Source: PWQG01 sp040882255 | GTDB taxonomy: Bacteria; Pseudomonadota; Gammaproteobacteria; Pseudomonadales; Pseudohongiellaceae | NCBI GenBank assembly: GCA_040882255.1 | Contig: JBBEBP010000023.1 | Span: forward strand, 186,001 to 250,000 | Reading direction: 5' to 3' | Length of the DNA stretch: 64,000 nucleotides | Notes under the pieces: generated by a model | Database searches by the model: none | The model's input: only the letters and a program-made list of their open reading frames with translations | Told to the model about the DNA's origin: nothing | Position numbers and translations under genes: made by a program | Shown here: piece by piece, positions 6,652 to 14,935 of the stretch | Layout: each line of letters begins with the position of its first letter | Position numbering within the stretch: the first letter of the stretch is position 1

Positions 6652-9600
6652 CTATCCGAGCCATTTGCGAGCATTGCGGAACATACGCATGGTGGGCGCA
6701 TCCTCGCGCCACCGCTCATCACGCCAGGAGTTCTGACAGGCACGATAGACGCGCTCCGGGTGCGGCATCATGAGAGTGACCCGCCCGTCACGACTACAGA
6801 GCCCGGCCAGACCGTTCGGCGAGCCGTTGGGATTCTCGGGATAGTGCAGGGTCACCTGATCATGGTTGTCGACGTATTGCAGCGCGACGCCACGGTCCCG
6901 TGTCAGCGCGGACAGCGAGCGGTTATCTTCGAACCGTGCCCGCCCCTCTCCGTGCGCCACGGCCACGGGCAGTACGGAACCCGCCATCCCCTGCAGGAAC
7001 ACGGAAGGGGATTCGGCCACTTTCAGCAGACTGACGCGGGCCTCGAACTGCTCGGAACGGTTACGGACGAAGCGCGGCCAGTGGCCCGCTCCGGGTATCA
7101 GATCTTTCAGAAGCGACAGCATCTGGCAGCCGTTACAGACCCCCAGTGCCAGCGTATCAGGGCGCTGAAAGAAGTCGGCGAACTGCTCGCGCAGGGATTC
7201 GTGATAGAGCACCGACTTGGCCCATCCGCCCCCGGCCCCCAGCACATCACCATAGGAAAACCCGCCGCTGGCCACCAGCGCCCGGAAGTCCTCCAGGTTC
7301 ACATCGCCGGCCAACAGATCGCTCATATGCACATCGATGGCCCGGAAACCGGCCCGGTCGAATGCAGCGGCCATCTCTACATGTCCGTTCACACCCTGCT
7401 CACGCAGCACGGCAATGGCCGGCCGTGCGCCAGTGGCAATGAACGGCGCCGCGACATCCTCGCCGGGATCGAAGGTGAGACGGGCATGGAGGCCAGGGTC
7501 GTCGGCCTCCGCCAGACGCTCGAACTCTTCAGCGGCACAATCGCTATTATCCCGCAGCGCCTGCATCTCATGACTGGTGCGTGCCCAGGTCTGCTGGCAT
7601 TGTGTGCGGGGCTGCTCGAACAGCAGACGGCCGGCGCGCAGCATCCGAATCTCGTCGGTGGCGTTGGGCGCCCCGATCAGCGTGGTGCAGTCGGACAGGC
7701 CATACTCTTCAATAACCCGCAGGACATCCGCCTGCCGGTCGCGCGGTATCTGGATGACAGCACCGGGCTCTTCGGTGAACAGCGCCGGCACCACATCCTC
7801 GGCCGCCGGGGCCAGCTCATCCAGGGTGATATCGAGACCGCAGTGGCCGGCAAATGCCATTTCGGCCAGCGTGGCAAGCAGACCACCATCCGAACGGTCA
7901 TGATAGGCCAGCAGCAGTTGTTGCCGGTTCAATTGCTGGATCAGGTGGAAAAACTGCTTGAGATCGGCAGCCCGGTCCAGGTCCGCCGGGTGGTCGCCCA
8001 GCTCCCGGTAGACCTGGGCCAGCGCGGAGCCACCCAGGCGATTGCGTCCGTGGCCCAGATCGATGAGCAGCAGTTCTGTTTCTCCCCGGTCCAGACGCAG
8101 CTGCGGTGTCAGGGTCTGCATCACATCCGTCACCGGAGCAAAAGCAGATACCACCAGCGACAACGGAGCGGTGTTGCTCTTTTCAATGCCGTCTTCCTGC
8201 CAGACAGTGCGCATGGACATCGAGTCCTTGCCCACCGGAATGCAGATACCCAGCGCGGGGCACAGCTCCATGCCCACGGCCCGGACTGTTTCGTAGAGAC
8301 GGGCATCCTCGCCCGGATGACCGGCTGCCACCATCCAGTTGGCGGACAGTTTGATGTCACTGATACGCTCGATCGGCGCCGCCGCGATATTGGTGATGGC
8401 CTCGGCCACCGCCATGCGACCGGACGCCGGCGCATCCAGCAGCGCCACCGGTGTCCGTTCACCCATGGCCATGGCCTCCCCGCACAGCGACTGCAGTGTG
8501 GAAGTGGTCACGGCCACGTCGGCCACCGGCACCTGCCAGGGACCGACCATCTGGTCCCTTGCCACCATGCCGGTAATGGAACGGTCACCAATGGTGATCA
8601 GGAAACTCTTGCTGGCCACGGCCGGCAGCGACAGGACCCGCTCGACCGCATCGGCCAGTTCAATACCCGCCGTGTCGATGGCCACGCGCGGCTGTGCCAG
8701 GGAACGGGCTTCACGGTGCATTTTCGGCGGCTTGCCGAACAGCACCTCCATGGGCAGATCGATGGGGTGATTGTCGAAATGCTCATCGTGCAGCGTCAGC
8801 GTCTGCTCCTCCGTGGCGGTGCCCACCACCGCGAAAGGACAACGTTCACGGCGGCAGATTTTCTCGAAATGCGCTACGTTTTCCTCCCGTACCGCCAGCA
8901 CGTAGCGCTCCTGCGCCTCGTTGCACCAGATTTCCACGGGAGACATGCCCGGCTCGGCGCTCGGTACGCGGCGCAATTCAAAACGGCCACCACGGCCGCC
9001 ATCCTTGACCAGTTCGGGCAGTGCATTCGACAGCCCGCCGGCTCCCACATCATGGATGAAGGCGATGGGGTTGTCGTCACCCAGCTGCCAGCACTGGTCG
9101 ATCACTTCCTGGCAACGGCGCTGCATTTCCGGGTTTTCCCGCTGCACGGAAGCAAAATCCAGGTCGGCGCTACTGGCGCCGGTGGCCATGGACGAGGCCG
9201 CCCCGCCCCCCAGACCGATCAACATGGCCGGACCACCCAGCACAATCAGGCTGGCGCCGGGCGGAATATCCTGCTTCTCCACATGTTCGTCGCGGATATT
9301 GCCATAACCGCCGGCGATCATCACGGGCTTGTTGTAGCCTCGCACTTCATCGCCGTTGCCCGTGGTGACCTTTTCTTCATAGGTACGGAAATAGCCACAC
9401 AGATTGGGGCGGCCGAATTCGTTGTTGAAGGCGGCGGCCCCGATCGGCCCCTCCAGCATGATCTGCAATGCCGGGGCGATATGAGCCGGTCGTCCGAAGT
9501 CCTCTTCCCAGGGCTGAGTCAATGCCGGAATGCGCAGATTGGATACACTGAACCCACAGAGCCCCGCCTTGGGGCGGGAGCCGATTCCGGTAGCGCCTTC

Positions 9601-10563
9601 ATCCCGGATCTCGCCACCGTTCCCGGTCGCCGCACCCGGGAACGGTGCAATGGCGGTCGGGTGGTTGTGGGTTTCCACCTTCATCAGGATATGCACGGCT
9701 TCCTCGCTGTAGCCGTATTCGTGCGTGACCGGCTCCGGCATGAAGCGGGCGGCCTGCGGTCCGGCCATCACCGCTGCATTGTCGCTGTAGGCAGACAGCA
9801 CGCCGTCCGGCGACACATGGTGTGTGTTGCGGATCATCGCAAACAGGGAGCGCTCCTGGTCCACCCCGTCCAGAGTCCAGCTGGCGTTGAAAATCTTGTG
9901 GCGGCAGTGCTCCGAATTGGCCTGCGCGAACATCATCAGCTCCACATCCGTGGGATCGCGTTGCAGGGCACGGAAGCTGCTGCACAGGTAGTCGATCTCG
10001 TCGTCGGCCAGCGCCAGTCCCATCGTGACATTGGCCTGCACCAGCGCCTGCCGGCCGCCGTCCAGCACATCCACGGTACGCACCGGCGCCGGCTGCTCGT
10101 GGCGGAACAGCGCCCTCGCCTGATCGCTGTCGCCGATGACAGACTCGGTCATGCGGTCATGAACAAGGCCGTCGATCATCAGCAAGTCTGCATCGCCGAG
10201 CGGCTCACTGAGCGTCAGTTGCCACACCACGCCACGTTCCACCCTGGACACGCAATCCAGTCCGCAATTGCGCAGGATATCGGTGGCCTTGCTGGACCAC
10301 GGAGACAGGGTTCCCGGGCGGGGAATGACGATGCGCTGCACACCGCCGGCTGGCTGTCGCTCTTCCGCCGGTGGCACGCCGCCATCATCCAGCAACTCAC
10401 GCAACAGGCGATGCTCGCTGCTGTCCGGATCACGATCCACTTCAACGAAGTAGACAAAATGGGCCGAAACGGCGGATACCGCCGGTACCGTCTGCCGCAG
10501 TCTTTTCAGCCATCGCCGGCTTCTGAACTCGGAAAAGGCTGTGTTGCCATCCAGCACTATCAT
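6652..10563 (-). CDS. purL: Phosphoribosylformylglycinamidine synthase (FGAM synthetase)
   Basis: Catalyses the fourth step of purine synthesis: FGAR plus glutamine and ATP to FGAM. This is the large single-chain form (1303 residues) of Gamma- and Betaproteobacteria. Visible are the N-terminal PurS-like region, two AIRS-type ATP-binding halves (for example HNHPTAIAPFPGAATG around residue 300), and a C-terminal glutamine amidotransferase with nucleophile motif GVCNGCQML and catalytic PHPERVYR. The start is the ATG at 10563 (MIVLDGNTAF), matching the family's usual N-terminus; an ATG six codons upstream is in frame but lies within tadA. Overall composition is like neighbours. Housekeeping gene, not part of the polysaccharide locus. 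Confidence 0.97.
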   Translation of the reverse strand: MIVLDGNTAFSEFRSRRWLKRLRQTVPAVSAVSAHFVYFVEVDRDPDSSEHRLLRELLDDGGVPPAEERQPAGGVQRIVIPRPGTLSPWSSKATDILRNCGLDCVSRVERGVVWQLTLSEPLGDADLLMIDGLVHDRMTESVIGDSDQARALFRHEQPAPVRTVDVLDGGRQALVQANVTMGLALADDEIDYLCSSFRALQRDPTDVELMMFAQANSEHCRHKIFNASWTLDGVDQERSLFAMIRNTHHVSPDGVLSAYSDNAAVMAGPQAARFMPEPVTHEYGYSEEAVHILMKVETHNHPTAIAPFPGAATGNGGEIRDEGATGIGSRPKAGLCGFSVSNLRIPALTQPWEEDFGRPAHIAPALQIMLEGPIGAAAFNNEFGRPNLCGYFRTYEEKVTTGNGDEVRGYNKPVMIAGGYGNIRDEHVEKQDIPPGASLIVLGGPAMLIGLGGGAASSMATGASSADLDFASVQRENPEMQRRCQEVIDQCWQLGDDNPIAFIHDVGAGGLSNALPELVKDGGRGGRFELRRVPSAEPGMSPVEIWCNEAQERYVLAVREENVAHFEKICRRERCPFAVVGTATEEQTLTLHDEHFDNHPIDLPMEVLFGKPPKMHREARSLAQPRVAIDTAGIELADAVERVLSLPAVASKSFLITIGDRSITGMVARDQMVGPWQVPVADVAVTTSTLQSLCGEAMAMGERTPVALLDAPASGRMAVAEAITNIAAAPIERISDIKLSANWMVAAGHPGEDARLYETVRAVGMELCPALGICIPVGKDSMSMRTVWQEDGIEKSNTAPLSLVVSAFAPVTDVMQTLTPQLRLDRGETELLLIDLGHGRNRLGGSALAQVYRELGDHPADLDRAADLKQFFHLIQQLNRQQLLLAYHDRSDGGLLATLAEMAFAGHCGLDITLDELAPAAEDVVPALFTEEPGAVIQIPRDRQADVLRVIEEYGLSDCTTLIGAPNATDEIRMLRAGRLLFEQPRTQCQQTWARTSHEMQALRDNSDCAAEEFERLAEADDPGLHARLTFDPGEDVAAPFIATGARPAIAVLREQGVNGHVEMAAAFDRAGFRAIDVHMSDLLAGDVNLEDFRALVASGGFSYGDVLGAGGGWAKSVLYHESLREQFADFFQRPDTLALGVCNGCQMLSLLKDLIPGAGHWPRFVRNRSEQFEARVSLLKVAESPSVFLQGMAGSVLPVAVAHGEGRARFEDNRSLSALTRDRGVALQYVDNHDQVTLHYPENPNGSPNGLAGLCSRDGRVTLMMPHPERVYRACQNSWRDERWREDAPTMRMFRNARKWLG

Positions 10564-10577
10564 GGAATTTCTCGCTT

Positions 10578-11042
10578 TCACTGTCTGTTTCTACGGGCTC
10601 GGAAGAATCCGCGCATCAGGTCGCCGCACTCGTCGGCAAGAATACCCTCCACCACGGCCGGGTGGTGATTGTAATGGTCGCTGTCCAGCAAGCGCCGGGC
10701 GCTCACCACGGCACCATAGCGCGGCTCCCTGGCACCGAACACCAGCGTGTCGACCCTGGCGTGAATGATCGCGCCAACGCACATCGTGCAGGGCTCTATG
10801 GTCACGTACAATGTGCTGCCGGGCAGCCGGTAATTGCCTTTCCGCCAGGCCGCTTCACGCAGGGCGATGATCTCGGCGTGCGCCGTAGGGTCGTGACTGC
10901 TCACCGGCCGATTGCTGCCCTCTCCCAGCACTTCACCGCCCCGCACCAGCAGGGCACCCACCGGGACTTCATCCTGCCTGGCGGCCTCCCGCGCGCGCTC
11001 CAGCGCCAGTGCCATCCAGTGAGCATGACTAGTGGTATCCAT
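10578..11042 (-). CDS. tadA: tRNA-specific adenosine deaminase
   Basis: Deaminates A34 to inosine in tRNA-Arg(ACG). The cytidine-deaminase fold zinc motifs are intact: HAE (H55, E57 as proton shuttle) and PCTMC. The start is the ATG at 11042 (MDTTSHAHWMALAL), giving 154 residues, close to the E. coli enzyme; the longer in-frame extension upstream has no conserved sequence. It lies 14 bases upstream of purL and is probably co-transcribed with it. Confidence 0.95.
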   Translation of the reverse strand: MDTTSHAHWMALALERAREAARQDEVPVGALLVRGGEVLGEGSNRPVSSHDPTAHAEIIALREAAWRKGNYRLPGSTLYVTIEPCTMCVGAIIHARVDTLVFGAREPRYGAVVSARRLLDSDHYNHHPAVVEGILADECGDLMRGFFRARRNRQ

Positions 11043-11152
11043 GCAGCGGGGAACCCTCCTCGATCGGGAGGCAAGATTACCAGATTTCGGTGATTTTGTA
11101 CGGACGGGAACGCAAAATGATGCGCCCGGCAACCCCGGGGAAGCGCTCGCGC

Positions 11153-11848
11153 TCAGGCCGGAATACGCAGTCGTTTCAGAAACTGCTTCAGACCCTGGCG
11201 GACCAGACGGTCGCCTTTCCGTTTCACCATCAGGTCGGGATGGCCGGCGTTGAAGGCAAGACTGATCCGCTCTGTCTCACCGGAATGAGGCTCAACCAGG
11301 TGTCCCAGCCAACTGGGAAAAATCAGGCACTGACCGATCCTCGGCGTGATGGCGAAGTGGTGCTGACGGGGCCGGACGGCCGATTCCACGACTTTCGGGA
11401 TGCTCTGCTGATTGACGAATACGATACGGGCTTCGCCCTCCCTCCCGTTGGTCTGCAGGTAGTAACAACCACTGGCTACAATGCCGGAACGGAAATGATC
11501 GTGGGCCCTGTTGGAATGCCCCGGGCCGTTGACGTTGGCCCAGAGTTCGATATCCCACTTGTCCGCTTGCGGTTCCACGCTCAGGTCAAACGCGTTCAGG
11601 GCCCATTCCGACAGTGCCTGTCGGACATGACGCAGCAGGGCCTGTACCCCGGGATCCTCTTTGCTGTGCAGGGACTTGTCGGAGTGCCACCCTCCCTGAT
11701 TGGTGATGACCACGCCCGGCATTTCCGCCTGCTCTTTCTCTATCAGCCGTTTGAGCGACGGATTCCAGTTCTCGCAGTCCTTGAACTGGAATCCCACAAC
11801 GGTTGAAGGAAAGATCTCATGTCTGGAAATCTGTTGCGCCTGCTCCAT
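11153..11848 (-). CDS. Putative 2OG-Fe(II) oxygenase (TIGR02466-like)
   Basis: Predicted non-heme iron dioxygenase of about 231 residues. The iron-binding facial triad can be read: HDHF in the middle (HxD) and a distal His in the GHLVEPHSG segment, followed about ten residues later by an Arg (ETERISLAFN) suited to bind 2-oxoglutarate. The family is mostly uncharacterised. The start at 11848 is the first ATG; a GTG at 11884 would add 12 residues. The gene is only 41 bases from the stop of the XrtA-type sugar transferase on the same strand and could be the last gene of that transcript, so a role in polysaccharide or surface protein modification is possible but only inferred from position. Confidence 0.8.
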   Translation of the reverse strand: MEQAQQISRHEIFPSTVVGFQFKDCENWNPSLKRLIEKEQAEMPGVVITNQGGWHSDKSLHSKEDPGVQALLRHVRQALSEWALNAFDLSVEPQADKWDIELWANVNGPGHSNRAHDHFRSGIVASGCYYLQTNGREGEARIVFVNQQSIPKVVESAVRPRQHHFAITPRIGQCLIFPSWLGHLVEPHSGETERISLAFNAGHPDLMVKRKGDRLVRQGLKQFLKRLRIPA

Positions 11849-11889
11849 TGATACCCGCACCCCCGCGTGGTGGCTACGGTACACGTCTG

Positions 11890-13311
11890 TTACTTGGCTC
11901 CCTTGCCAAATACCACTACTTCAACCGTCCGTAGTAGCACCAGAAAGTCGAGATACAGACTCTGGTTCTTGACGTAGTACAGGTCGAATTCGAGTTTGTT
12001 TCTCGCGTCGATGACCGAGGCGCCGTAGGGATAGTTCAATTGCGCCCAGCCGGTAATACCGGGTTTTACCCCGTGACGGTTATCAAAGTACGGTATCTGC
12101 TCTGACAGTTCAGAGACAAATTCCGGCCGCTCGGGTCGCGGCCCCACAAAAGCCATATCCCCGGCTAGCACATTGAAAATCTGCGGCAACTCGTCGATGC
12201 GCAATTTGCGGATGACCTGCCCGACACGGGTAACCCTGGCGTCATTCGCGGTAGCCCAGCGCGCCTTGCCATCAGCCTCCGCGTCAACGGTCATGCTGCG
12301 AAACTTCAGTACACTGAAAATGCGCCCGTTGAGCCCCACACGCTTCTGACGGAAAACGACCGGGGCACCAGCGCCGTCTTCCAGCTTGATGGCCAGGGTA
12401 GTGAGCAGCATCACCGGCCAGGTGAGCAGCAACAGAAACAGGCCCGCACCGATATCGAAGGCTCTTTTTGCGATGCCTCCGGCAAACTGCCGCCGGAAAC
12501 CCCGGGCAAAAATGAACCACTCCGGAGATGCCTCATCCACCAGCACCTTGCCGGCCTCGTCCTCAAAGAAATCAAGAATATTCACCACTGGCACACCCAG
12601 CATCCGGCAACGCATCAACTCCTCTTCCAGAGTGTTCTGGAGCGCGCTGTCCAACGCAACCACCACCTGTTCAATATTATGGTTGCGCACATATTCGGAC
12701 AGGGGTTGCTGCAGGGTGACGATGTTGCCGTTGCCGATTATGGAGTCCTCGCCAGGTACACGCACGTACGCGCAGATGCGGAATCCGTGGTGATCGCTCT
12801 TGCGCCGCATCCTCCCGGAAATATTGCTCGCTTTGCGTCCCGTACCCAGCACCAGCACGCGTCTGTTGAACTGCTCAAGCTTTACAGTGCTTCTGAAAAT
12901 TTCGCGCGTTACCATACTGGATACGAAAGCCGCACCAGCAGCATAGAGAAAAACACCTGTCCACGAATTCAGTCTCGGGAAGAGAAACATGATCACCGCC
13001 ATTCCCAGGCCCATCAACGCGAAGGCGACGACGGTGCGCAGTAAAATCCCGTGGACGCTTTCGCGCAGGCGCGGCTGGTGCAGCCCCATGGAGTGCATCC
13101 CCAGCGTGGTCATGCCCGCGAACAGGGCTGCCCGGTAGGGGAGTTCCGCGTTAAGTCCGGAGAACGATAGCGGTTCTGATATAGCATATAACCATGCAGC
13201 GACATAACAGACAGCAAAAAAAAGCAAGGCGTCCACCACGGCCAACCACGAATAATTGACATTCAGGGCAAGGTTGAAGCGCCGTGGACCAGTGAGATTT
13301 CCCAAGAGCAT
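11890..13311 (-). CDS. XrtA/PEP-CTERM-type undecaprenyl-phosphate sugar phosphotransferase
   Basis: Starts exopolysaccharide repeat-unit synthesis by moving a sugar-1-phosphate to undecaprenyl phosphate at the inner membrane. The 473-residue chain has four or five N-terminal hydrophobic helices, a central CoA-binding-like Rossmann segment (RRVLVLGTGRKA), a further membrane helix near residue 290, and the C-terminal bacterial sugar transferase domain with KRAFDIG, FRQKRVGLNG, LKFRSM and DELPQ motifs. This layout and sequence match the TIGR03013 family tied to exosortase A loci. The sugar may be glucose, galactose or a HexNAc; sequence does not settle it. An in-frame start at 13311 follows the AT-rich intergenic region. 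Confidence 0.92.
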   Translation of the reverse strand: MLLGNLTGPRRFNLALNVNYSWLAVVDALLFFAVCYVAAWLYAISEPLSFSGLNAELPYRAALFAGMTTLGMHSMGLHQPRLRESVHGILLRTVVAFALMGLGMAVIMFLFPRLNSWTGVFLYAAGAAFVSSMVTREIFRSTVKLEQFNRRVLVLGTGRKASNISGRMRRKSDHHGFRICAYVRVPGEDSIIGNGNIVTLQQPLSEYVRNHNIEQVVVALDSALQNTLEEELMRCRMLGVPVVNILDFFEDEAGKVLVDEASPEWFIFARGFRRQFAGGIAKRAFDIGAGLFLLLLTWPVMLLTTLAIKLEDGAGAPVVFRQKRVGLNGRIFSVLKFRSMTVDAEADGKARWATANDARVTRVGQVIRKLRIDELPQIFNVLAGDMAFVGPRPERPEFVSELSEQIPYFDNRHGVKPGITGWAQLNYPYGASVIDARNKLEFDLYYVKNQSLYLDFLVLLRTVEVVVFGKGAK

Positions 13312-13583
13312 TTCAGGTAACTCCTCTACGTGTCAGCACTGACGCCGCAGGGACAGATACGCATTAATTACTGCAAACACGACACCCTTCCGATAAGGCG
13401 GCAAGAGCCTGACAGCGTTGCCAAATAAATATCAAACAGTCACTGCATCAGTGAATGTATCTGTAGGTAGGGATACTAGAGATTCAACCAATTCCGGTAT
13501 GTACGGTGTGACACGGTTCATCAAAAAAATTCTCCATGGCAAGCGTCTTGTGAAGACCTCGCATGGTGAACGGCGATACGATG
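13312..13583. promoter_or_regulatory. Intergenic region upstream of the sugar transferase
   Basis: No convincing gene. It holds a perfect 6-bp-arm palindrome TCACTGCATCAGTGA (13440-13454), a TGTACGG motif (13500-13506), and on the minus strand a weak sigma-54-like pair with correct ten-base spacing (13372-13387; good TTTGC -12 half, poor GGGTGT -24 half). Promoter activity is likely from gene layout; these sites are candidates. Confidence 0.35.
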
Positions 13584-14870
13584 TCAGATCCAGATTCGGT
13601 AAGCGAGCACGGTGCCGGTGACAAGAAGCAGCAGTAGAATCGACCAGAAGAACCCGTCGCTACTACTGAGGGACTGGGGACCGGGAGTCACTTTCCGATT
13701 CCTTTTTGTGTCAGCTTTTACGGCCGGACGGGCTACGGTTTTTTCCCCTGCTTCCCGGTCGGTTGTAGCCGCCGGCCTGGCCCTGCTGGTGTTCGGTGCT
13801 TTACTGGGAGTCCGCCCCCTGCTCAATTTCACGGGTTTGTTCTCTTCAGGCTCGCTCGGTACTGCCGGTGCTGGCACCGCCCGGCGAGTATCCCGAGCCA
13901 CTCTGCGCTGAGCCACGGCTGTCTTTCCCTGCCCCCTGCGGCCGCCCCCCTGGTGTGCGGCCGCAGCTTTGTCGTCCTTACCACTGCCCTTCCGGATGAC
14001 TTCGTCAAAAACATCCTCCACCTGGAAATCAGACTCTGCAAAGCTGTCCCCGGAAGCCAGGTTTTCGCTCTGCAGCTCCCGCACCACTTCACGTACATCG
14101 GCCACTGCAATCCGGTTTCTTTGCTCCACGGCACAATGAAGCAACAACCGGCTGCAGATCAGATTGATGCGCCTGGGTACACCCTCACTGAACTTGAAAA
14201 CCAGGGGATATACTGCCTTGCTGATAGCAGGATTTCCCCGCCAATGAACCGCTTTCAGGCGATGACGTATGTAGGCCTCGGTTTCATCACTCTTGAGCGG
14301 CATGATATGAGCGGCGGCAATAATACGCTGATGAACCTGCTCCAGTCGCGGGCTGAGTACCAGTTCCCGGAGTTCCGGCTGACCCAGCAGGAAAATCTGC
14401 AGCAGTGGCCGCGAATCGACCTGTATATTGGTCAGAAGACGCAATTCTTCCATCGCAGAGATGGACAGGTCCTGGGCCTCGTCAACAATCAACAGGGCGC
14501 GGCGGCCATCACGATGCCAGGTCTTCAACTGCTGGGTCAGACTCTGTAACAGCTCGCCCTTCCCCACAACCGTCGACGCAATACCGAAATCGTACGCCAC
14601 CATCTTGAGCAGGTCATCCGCCTGCAGCTGGGTACAGACCAGATTGGCAATGCTGACCGGAGTATTGGCAAGCTCTTCGACCAGGGCAGCGATCAGCGTG
14701 GTCTTGCCAATACCCGGCTGACCGGTGATCATCACAAAACCTTCTGCCCGTATAAAGGCGTAGTCCATGTACGCCCGCGCCTTGATGTATCCCTTATGCG
14801 AATAGGCAAAGCGTGGGTCAGGGCTCAGTCGGAAGGGTTCTGCGCTTAGATTATAGAACTTCTGATACAT
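13584..14870 (-). CDS. XrtA/PEP-CTERM system-associated AAA ATPase
   Basis: ExeA/GspA-like AAA+ ATPase that accompanies nearly all exosortase A loci (TIGR03015 type); its role is unproven. The N-terminus MYQKFYNLSAEPF is typical, Walker A is GQPGIGKTT (around residue 50), Walker B LLIVDEAQDL (around 128). The C-terminal third is low-complexity, rich in Ala, Pro, Lys and Arg, and ends with one transmembrane helix (about 405-425), so the protein is probably tethered to the inner membrane with a flexible basic linker. It lies 65 bases after the fused epimerase-dehydrogenase on the same strand. Confidence 0.93.
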   Translation of the reverse strand: MYQKFYNLSAEPFRLSPDPRFAYSHKGYIKARAYMDYAFIRAEGFVMITGQPGIGKTTLIAALVEELANTPVSIANLVCTQLQADDLLKMVAYDFGIASTVVGKGELLQSLTQQLKTWHRDGRRALLIVDEAQDLSISAMEELRLLTNIQVDSRPLLQIFLLGQPELRELVLSPRLEQVHQRIIAAAHIMPLKSDETEAYIRHRLKAVHWRGNPAISKAVYPLVFKFSEGVPRRINLICSRLLLHCAVEQRNRIAVADVREVVRELQSENLASGDSFAESDFQVEDVFDEVIRKGSGKDDKAAAAHQGGGRRGQGKTAVAQRRVARDTRRAVPAPAVPSEPEENKPVKLSRGRTPSKAPNTSRARPAATTDREAGEKTVARPAVKADTKRNRKVTPGPQSLSSSDGFFWSILLLLLVTGTVLAYRIWI

Positions 14871-14935
14871 AATTAATCATCGCCGCGAAGCCAATGGAAA
14901 GCCAGTCGACCTGGAAAGAATACCGGGCAGACCCT

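Noticed and set aside
6760..10668. A very long plus-strand open frame (about 1300 codons) opposite purL
   Set aside because: It mirrors the codon structure of purL in a GC-rich gene; no known domains, no ribosome site, and purL is a certain gene on the other strand.
13372..13387. Minus-strand sigma-54-like pair upstream of the sugar transferase
   Set aside because: Spacing is right but the -24 half (GGGTGT) departs too far from TGGCAC to claim a promoter; kept only as a note in the intergenic entry.
13418..13621. 67-codon plus-strand ORF in the sugar-transferase/ATPase gap
   Set aside because: No ribosome site, no family, and it runs into the end of the ATPase gene on the opposite strand.
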